In this document: positions 40,230 to 45,159 of the stretch, piece by piece
Layout: each line of letters begins with the position of its first letter
Position numbering within the stretch: the stretch's first letter is position 1
Source of the DNA: Flintibacter faecis
GTDB taxonomy: Bacteria; Bacillota; Clostridia; Oscillospirales; Oscillospiraceae
Length of the DNA stretch: 45,159 nucleotides
Assembly: GCF_014287875.1 (NCBI RefSeq)
Contig: NZ_JACOPN010000011.1
Location: 1 to 45,159 of the forward strand
Reading direction: 5' to 3'
The notes under the pieces: generated by a model
Databases searched by the model: none
Seen by the model: only the letters and a program-made list of their open reading frames with translations
Told to the model about the DNA's origin: nothing
Position numbers and translations under genes: made by a program

Positions 40230-41060
40230 TTACTCCCCGGCGGGGACAGCGTCAACCGCCCGGGGCCCTCTTTTTTGCATGGAACGGGGCAGCAGACCCA
40301 GTGCGCCGGCGCAGTCCCGGATGTCCTCGTAGGGGGCCAGAAAGATGGATACCCCCGCCCGGCGGGCCACCTCCACCTTGCGCAGCATGGTGTCCCCGTC
40401 ATCAAAGAGGACAAAGTGGGCCCCGGTGTCCCGGTCCATATAGGTATAGTACCGGGCGCACAGCTCCCGGGAGAAGAACACGGAGGGACGCAGGGCGTCC
40501 ATCTGCTGGCGCAGCTGCTGCCGGGTGAGGGGGGTGCCGCTGCCCGTGGGGGAGGGGAGGGAAAAGTCCTCCGCACTGCGTTCCAGGGACAGGGCGACCC
40601 GGTCCCGGCCAAAGCGCTCCGCCGCCTCCTCCAGCCGCTGGGACAGACTGCCCCCGGACAGGGCGGAGGATAGAATGACCCGGCTGTGGGAGACGCAGTG
40701 GCCAAAGGGCTCCGGCACATACAGGGCCAGTCCCCGCTGAACAAACAGTCGGTCCAGCTGACCGACCAGCTGCTCCAGGGGCGGCAGACGGCGGTCAAAG
40801 TCCAGCACTGCCCCGGAAAAGCCCCGGACGGAGCACTCGCTGACCACCTCCTGGCAGAAGGGCCCCACAGGGCCTGCGCCGTCGTACCCCTGGCCGTCCA
40901 CCACCATTACTCCGCCCCGGAGGGGGACGGAGCCCCCGGCCCGGAACAGATGAGGGCCCCTGCCCACCCGATAGGCCAAGTGGGCGGGCTGGGCGCTCCA
41001 GCCCTGAATGTTCCGCAGCTGCTGGGGCGGGACGGGAATGAGAAAGATATCTGTTGCCAT
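40230..41060 (-). CDS. Conserved hypothetical protein, possible TIM barrel
   Basis: 276 residues from ATG 41060 (AAGGGGGAG upstream); an open extension to 41108 lacks support. No signal peptide. The strand pattern VMVVDGQGYDG, GFSGAVLDFDRR, LALYVPEPF, RVILSSALSGG, RVALSLE, HFVLFDDGDT, GVSIFLAPYEDI repeats at barrel-like spacing, and FSGAVLDFD recalls the acidic strand of glycoside hydrolase 18-like barrels, although the usual catalytic DxDxE is not complete. I do not recognise a named family. Divergent from yqeG. Confidence 0.65.
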   Translation of the reverse strand: MATDIFLIPVPPQQLRNIQGWSAQPAHLAYRVGRGPHLFRAGGSVPLRGGVMVVDGQGYDGAGPVGPFCQEVVSECSVRGFSGAVLDFDRRLPPLEQLVGQLDRLFVQRGLALYVPEPFGHCVSHSRVILSSALSGGSLSQRLEEAAERFGRDRVALSLERSAEDFSLPSPTGSGTPLTRQQLRQQMDALRPSVFFSRELCARYYTYMDRDTGAHFVLFDDGDTMLRKVEVARRAGVSIFLAPYEDIRDCAGALGLLPRSMQKRGPRAVDAVPAGE

Positions 41061-41073
41061 GGGCGGCTCCCCC

Positions 41074-41102
41074 TTGTCCAAATTGGGCGGATGTGATATA
41101 CT
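41074..41102 (+). promoter_or_regulatory. Promoter of the yqeG gene group
   Basis: TTGTCC (41074-41079), 17-base spacer, TATACT (41097-41102). Confidence 0.7.
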
Positions 41103-41204
41103 ATCCACCTGTTAAAACGGCCTGTGGCGGCCGGGCATCTGTGAGGATATCCTATGTCCGTCCGTCCAAAATAAGAACCGTAAGAACCGAAGGAGGGCCT
41201 GCCT

Positions 41205-41711
41205 GTGTCGTTTTCTCTCATCCCCCGGGGGGTATATCCCGCCGTGACTCATATATCCCCCAAGGCCCTGGCGGAAAAGGGTGTGCGCCTGGTGCTGGCC
41301 GACCTGGACAACACCCTGGTCCCCTATCGAGTAACAGAGCCATCCCGGGCGGTCCGGCAGTGGAGGGACGCTCTGGCGGCGGAGGGGATCGCCCTGTTTT
41401 TGCTGTCCAACAGCCGCAAGCCGGGGCGGCCCCACAGCTTTGCCCAAAAGCTGGACATTCCCTGCATTGGCCATGCGGGCAAGCCCAAGCGGGAGGGCTT
41501 TTTCCGGGCCATGGAGCGCATGGGTGTCACCCCGGACCAGACGGTGATGGTGGGTGACCAGATCTTCACCGATGTGCTGGGGGCCAACCGCTCCGGCGTG
41601 ACCCCTCTGCTGGTCAAGCCCATCCGACTGGCGGGTAACCCGGGGCGCTACATTCGATACGCCGTGGAGACCCCCTTCCGCCTGCTGGGCCGGTGGAGAC
41701 CCTTTGTATGA
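41205..41711 (+). CDS. yqeG: YqeG family HAD IIIA-type phosphatase
   Basis: 168 residues from GTG 41205 with GAAGGAGGG. HAD motif I DLDNTLVPY with nucleophile and acid Asp near residues 33 and 35, motif II LLSNSRK, motif III Lys in GHAGKPKREGF, motif IV VGDQIFTDVLGANR. The family dephosphorylates small phosphates (a yeast homologue is the phosphatidylglycerophosphatase Gep4). The stop overlaps the start of the next gene (ATGA). Confidence 0.93.
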   Translation: MSFSLIPRGVYPAVTHISPKALAEKGVRLVLADLDNTLVPYRVTEPSRAVRQWRDALAAEGIALFLLSNSRKPGRPHSFAQKLDIPCIGHAGKPKREGFFRAMERMGVTPDQTVMVGDQIFTDVLGANRSGVTPLLVKPIRLAGNPGRYIRYAVETPFRLLGRWRPFV

Positions 41712-42598
41712 GCGGAGACGGTTACATGGAAGCACGATTCGGCCCGGCGGGCAACGCCGTTGCCTTCTCTGAGCGGTATCAGTCCTCGCTGGATGCCCCG
41801 GCCTGGATCGCCGGACTTGGGCTGGACTGCTATGAGTACCAGTGCGGCAAGGGGGTCCGCATCGGGCAGGACACGGCGGAGAAGCTGGGGGAGCGGGCCC
41901 GTCAGGCGGGGATATCCCTGTCCCTCCACGCCCCCTATTTCATCAGCCTGTCCAACCCGGACCCGGAGATGCGGCGCAAGACCATCGGCTATATCACCGC
42001 CGCCTGCCAGGCCGCCCGGTGGATGGGGGCCGCCCGGGTGGTGCTCCACACCGGGGCCCTGCTCAAGCGCACCCGGCGGCAGGCCCTGGACATCGCCAAG
42101 GAGACTTTGCGCCAGGCCATGGCCGCCTGCGACGACCAGGGTTTTGGGTACATCATCCTGTGCCCGGAGACCATGGGCAAGATCAACCAGCTGGGCGACC
42201 TGGACGAGGTGCTGGAGCTGTGCCAGCTGGACGGGCGGCTGCTCCCATGCATCGACTTCGGACATCTATATGCCCGCTCCTTGGGGGCGGACGACGGGGC
42301 GGAGGTCTTTGCCCGGATGCTGGACAAGGTGGAGTCGGCCCTGGGTGAAGAGCGGGCCGGGCGCTTCCACAGCCACTTCTCCCGCATCGAGTTCACCCCC
42401 AAGGGGGGCGAGAAGTGCCACCGGACCTTTGCCGACCACGGGGGCTTTGGGCCGGACTGGGGGCCCCTGGCGGCGGAAGTGGCCCGCCGGGGCTGGAGCC
42501 CCACCTTCATCTGCGAGAGCGCCGGCACCCAGGCTGAGGACGCCCGCACCATGAAAGAGATCTATCAGGCCCAGCGGGCCCTGTACAGCAGCCAATGA
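41708..42598 (+). CDS. Endonuclease IV-like / xylose-isomerase-type TIM barrel protein
   Basis: 296 residues from ATG 41708; an alternative ATG lies at 41726. Metal-site motifs of AP endonuclease family 2: SLHAPYFISL, VVLHTGALL, CPETMGK, PCIDFGHLYA, FHSHFSRIEFT and the terminal FICESAGT with an acidic ligand. These resemble the three-zinc centre of endonuclease IV, which repairs abasic sites, but sequence also fits the wider sugar-phosphate isomerase clan. Translationally coupled to yqeG and followed 15 bases later by a peptidase gene. Confidence 0.85.
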   Translation: MSGDGYMEARFGPAGNAVAFSERYQSSLDAPAWIAGLGLDCYEYQCGKGVRIGQDTAEKLGERARQAGISLSLHAPYFISLSNPDPEMRRKTIGYITAACQAARWMGAARVVLHTGALLKRTRRQALDIAKETLRQAMAACDDQGFGYIILCPETMGKINQLGDLDEVLELCQLDGRLLPCIDFGHLYARSLGADDGAEVFARMLDKVESALGEERAGRFHSHFSRIEFTPKGGEKCHRTFADHGGFGPDWGPLAAEVARRGWSPTFICESAGTQAEDARTMKEIYQAQRALYSSQ

Positions 42599-42613
42599 GA
42601 GGAAGGAACCAAC

Positions 42614-43678
42614 ATGAATCATTTAAAACAGATCGCAGAGAAGCTGCCTGAGTATGGACTGGATGCCATGCTCATCACCAGCGAGCCCGGGGAGCGCTAT
42701 GCCATCGGCTTTCACGGGGAGGGGCTGCTGCTCGTCACCCGGGAAGAGGCCCACTACACCACCGACGGACGGTATATCGAGGCCGCTCAGGAGCAGATCC
42801 AGGGGGCGGATGTGAAGCTTATCACCCCAGACAGCGGCCACCTGGCCCAGGCCAGGGCCTTTTTGGAGGAGCGCGGACTGCACAACGTGGGCTTTGAAAG
42901 CGGCAACGTGACGGTGGATGCCCACCGGCGCTACAGCCAGGAGCTGCCCTGCATCCTCACCCCAGCCCAGCAGTTGCTGGACGGTCTGCGTGCCAGCAAG
43001 GACGAGGAGGAGCTGGCGGTGATGCGCCATGCCCAGGAGATCACCGACGGGGCGTTTAAGGCGGTGCTGGACTTCATCCGTCCCGGCATGACGGAGCGGG
43101 AGATCGCCGCCCGCCTGGTATACGAGATGATGCGCCGGGGCGGGGAGAAGCTGTCCTTTCCCCCTATCGTGGCTGCCGGGCCAAACGGTTCCCGGCCTCA
43201 CGCCGTGCCCGGGGATCGAGCGGTGGAAAATGGGATGTTCATCACCATGGACTTTGGATGCAGGGTGGAGGGCTACTGCTCTGATATGACCCGCACTGTG
43301 GCCATGGGAGAGCCCACCGAGGAGATGGAGCAGGTATACGCCGTTGTGCTGGCCGCCCAGCGGGCGGGGATCAACGCCGCCCGGGCTGGGGTCACCGGCC
43401 GGGAGATGGATGCCGCCGGCCGACAGGTCATTGCCGAGGCGGGCTACGGGGAGTATTTTACCCACAGTTTCGGCCACTCCCTGGGCCTGAATATCCACGA
43501 GTCCCCCAACGCCAGCCCCAGCGAGACCCGGACCCTGCCCGCCGGGGCGGTCATCTCCGCCGAGCCTGGGATCTATATCCCGGGCCGCTTCGGTGTGCGC
43601 ATCGAGGATGTGCTGGTGCTGAAGGAGGGCGGCTGCGAGGATATCACCCGCTCTCCCAAGGACCTGATCGTCCTGTAA
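42614..43678 (+). CDS. M24 family Xaa-Pro aminopeptidase
   Basis: 354 residues; ATG 42614 after GAGGAAGG. A creatinase-type N-terminal domain (about 1-125) precedes the pita-bread catalytic domain. The five dinuclear metal ligands are visible: Asp in TMDFGC, Asp in CSDMTRT, His in SFGHSLGLNIHE, Glu in SAEPGIY and Glu in RIEDV. It removes N-terminal residues preceding proline. In many Firmicutes this gene directly precedes efp, as here. Probably cotranscribed with the two upstream genes. Confidence 0.95.
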   Translation: MNHLKQIAEKLPEYGLDAMLITSEPGERYAIGFHGEGLLLVTREEAHYTTDGRYIEAAQEQIQGADVKLITPDSGHLAQARAFLEERGLHNVGFESGNVTVDAHRRYSQELPCILTPAQQLLDGLRASKDEEELAVMRHAQEITDGAFKAVLDFIRPGMTEREIAARLVYEMMRRGGEKLSFPPIVAAGPNGSRPHAVPGDRAVENGMFITMDFGCRVEGYCSDMTRTVAMGEPTEEMEQVYAVVLAAQRAGINAARAGVTGREMDAAGRQVIAEAGYGEYFTHSFGHSLGLNIHESPNASPSETRTLPAGAVISAEPGIYIPGRFGVRIEDVLVLKEGGCEDITRSPKDLIVL

Positions 43679-43766
43679 GCGGGCCCGGAACAAAGCAAAG
43701 AGCCGGTTCTGTCAAAAACAGACAGAAAACTTTGCCCGAACTGCCCCGATTCCTTAGAATCCCCTC

Positions 43767-43795
43767 TTGTCAAAGGGGAGAAAATAGGGTAGAAT
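43767..43795 (+). promoter_or_regulatory. efp promoter
   Basis: TTGTCA (43767-43772), 17-base spacer, TAGAAT (43790-43795). Confidence 0.75.
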
Positions 43796-43835
43796 AAATT
43801 AGCTTAATCTATAAAAACAGTGGAGGATGATTCCA

Positions 43836-44408
43836 ATGGCAACGATTACCGCAGGCGATTTCCGCAACGGTGTGACCTTCGAGATGGATGGCCAGGTCAT
43901 GCAGGTCGTGGAATTCCAGCATGTTAAGCCCGGCAAGGGCGCGGCTTTTGTCCGCACCAAGATGAAGAACGTTCTCAGCGGCGGCGTGACCGAGACCTCT
44001 TTCAACCCCACCGCCAAGTTCGAGACCGCCTTCATCGAGCGCAAGGATGCCCAGTACAGCTATAACGACGGCGACCTGTATTACTTCATGGATCAGGAGA
44101 CCTTCGACATGATCCCCGTGGCCAAGGCCGATCTGCCCAGCAGCTTCGACTTCGTCAAGGAGGAGACCATCTGCAAGCTCATGTTCTATAAGGAGAAGGT
44201 GGTGGGCGTGGAGGCCCCCAACTTCGTGGAGCTGGAGGTCACCCAGACCGATCCCGGTTTCAAGGGCAACACCGCCACGAACGTGACCAAGCCCGCCATC
44301 GTGGAGACCGGCGCCGAGATCAAGGTGCCCCTGTTCATCAACCCCGGCGACCGCATCAAGATCGACACCCGCAACGGCGGCGAGTATCTGGAGCGCTGCA
44401 AGGGCTAA
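43836..44408 (+). CDS. efp: Elongation factor P
   Basis: 190 residues; ATG 43836 with TGGAGG upstream, not the ATG at 43827. Three beta domains are recognisable: the KOW-like N domain with loop KPGKGAAF, whose tip Lys34 is the usual modification site, an OB domain, and a C-terminal end [22 protein letters not shown] relieves ribosomes stalled on proline runs. The codon choice is strongly biased toward C-ending codons as expected of a highly expressed gene. Confidence 0.97.
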   Translation: MATITAGDFRNGVTFEMDGQVMQVVEFQHVKPGKGAAFVRTKMKNVLSGGVTETSFNPTAKFETAFIERKDAQYSYNDGDLYYFMDQETFDMIPVAKADLPSSFDFVKEETICKLMFYKEKVVGVEAPNFVELEVTQTDPGFKGNTATNVTKPAIVETGAEIKVPLFINPGDRIKIDTRNGGEYLERCKG

Positions 44409-44496
44409 GCGTCCAAGCCGTTGTGAACAGGCGAGGCGTGATACCATCCGGTTTCTAAAAGCAATTTGAGGCACAGCCTCAGAAAGGGAGATAGCT

Positions 44497-44910
44497 ATGA
44501 CGATTTCTGAAAAAGTTGCTTACCTGAAGGGGCTGGCCGAGGGTCTGAACCTGGACACCGAGAAGTCCAAGGAGGGAAAGCTCATCTCCGTGATGATCGG
44601 CATCCTGGAGGAGATCGGCCTGTCCATCGAGGACCTGGAGGAGAACACCCAGGCCCTGGGCGAGGAGATCGACGTGCTGTCTGACGACCTGTCCGACGTG
44701 GAAGATGTGGTCTTTGACGAGGATGAGGACGAAGACGAGGACGACGAGGATTATGACGATGACTGGTTCGAGGTGGAGTGCCCCACCTGCGAGGAGCCCC
44801 TGGTCATCGACGACAAGGCTCTGGCCGACGGCATGATCCAGTGCCCCAACTGCCATGACAAGTTCGCTCTGGATCTGAGCGACGACACCGTGGAGGCCGA
44901 CGAGGAGTAA
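44497..44910 (+). CDS. CD1247-type N-terminal domain and zinc-ribbon protein
   Basis: 137 residues; ATG 44497 after AAAGGGAG, with a small hairpin TGAGGC-ACA-GCCTCA (44467-44481) just before. The helical N-terminus (ISEKVAYLKGLAEGLNLD) matches the CD1247 domain. An acidic coil and an uninterrupted Asp/Glu run (about 73-92) lead to a C-terminal zinc ribbon CPTCEE..CPNCHD. Function is unknown; it frequently follows efp in Clostridia. Terminated by a strong hairpin. Confidence 0.85.
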   Translation: MTISEKVAYLKGLAEGLNLDTEKSKEGKLISVMIGILEEIGLSIEDLEENTQALGEEIDVLSDDLSDVEDVVFDEDEDEDEDDEDYDDDWFEVECPTCEEPLVIDDKALADGMIQCPNCHDKFALDLSDDTVEADEE

Positions 44911-44935
44911 TTTCCCGCCAGATACAGACATCATG

Positions 44936-44975
44936 AAAACAGCCGCGCAGAGTTTCGTCTGCGCGGCTGTTTTTC
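44936..44975 (+). terminator. Intrinsic terminator
   Basis: AAAACAGCCGCGCAGA/TCTGCGCGGCTGTTTT 16-bp stem, then TC-rich tail. The following 175 bases hold no gene I can support. Confidence 0.92.
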
Positions 44976-45152
44976 TGTCAATAGAAATTGATCGTTTGCG
45001 TTCGGATTGGCTGACATACCGGGTGATGGCGGTTTTACTGGATAATGTACAATAACTTGCGCAAATTAAAAAGAGCATAAAAGAAGACATAGCTTGCAGG
45101 CTCTGGTAGAATGAAGTTACCACACAAACATTCGAAAGGAGCAAGCAAACTA

Positions 45153-45159
45153 TGTCCGA
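45153..45159 (+). CDS. Start of an unidentified gene (cut by window end)
   Basis: ATG 45153 preceded by GAAAGGAG at 45133-45140. Only two codons are visible. Confidence 0.3.

Overview
The window is chromosomal DNA of a gut Clostridia-type Firmicute, most likely an Oscillospiraceae relative of Flavonifractor, Lawsonibacter or Intestinimonas. That placement is inference from three things: a GC-rich host chromosome carrying long-form purL, an FHA-FtsW/PBP pair and a CD1247-type protein; genes with strong GGAGG ribosome binding sites; and a conjugative element of the type known from Clostridioides difficile CTn4.

Layout. (1) Bases 1 to about 22,800 are the right-hand part of an integrative conjugative element (ICE). 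It holds the tail of a serine recombinase that interrupts the maff2 gene, then a mating-pore operon: VirB6-like, SpoVG-domain protein, two DNA methyltransferases, PrgI, VirB4-like ATPase, NlpC/P60 hydrolase, DUF4315, CD1107-like and small Cys-rich proteins. Two accessory proteins, MobC and a MobP-type relaxase follow, then an XRE regulator. A cargo module comes next (response regulator, histidine kinase, ABC ATPase, FtsX permease; peptide-antibiotic resistance style). The element ends with a truncated sigma-like gene, a probable structured RNA, a DUF6870 gene and a large serine recombinase. (2) At about 22.8 kb the element ends inside a sodium:solute symporter gene, of which only the 3' part remains. 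A tyrosine-integrase remnant and a tRNA cluster (Met, Glu, Val, minus strand) follow. (3) 24.7-37.6 kb is host chromosome: purL, a peptide-binding lipoprotein, pgeF, a class B PBP, FHA-FtsW, a MATE exporter and an XRE-cupin regulator divergent from a PatB/MalY aminotransferase. (4) 37.6-39.7 kb, just downstream of tRNA-Gln, is an AT-richer tandem array of orphan polymorphic-toxin-like tips and immunity-like domains. (5) 39.8 kb to the end is ordinary chromosome: a Dabb protein, a putative TIM-barrel protein, yqeG, an endonuclease IV-like protein, an M24 peptidase, efp and a CD1247-like protein.

The signal not explained by the genes is a 23-bp interrupted palindrome (core GGGACA-N3-TGTCCC). 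I found 11 copies, all between 2.5 and 21.0 kb and none in the host DNA. Nearly all lie at gene boundaries, just upstream of ribosome binding sites or around promoters, and several are read through in frame as protein. A second signal is a three-promoter regulon in the cargo module, with identical spacing of GTGA repeats to the -10 box. One of these promoters drives no convincing gene but a hairpin-rich short transcript. Two ICE genes, the MT-A70 methyltransferase and the relaxase, appear to start at non-AUG codons.
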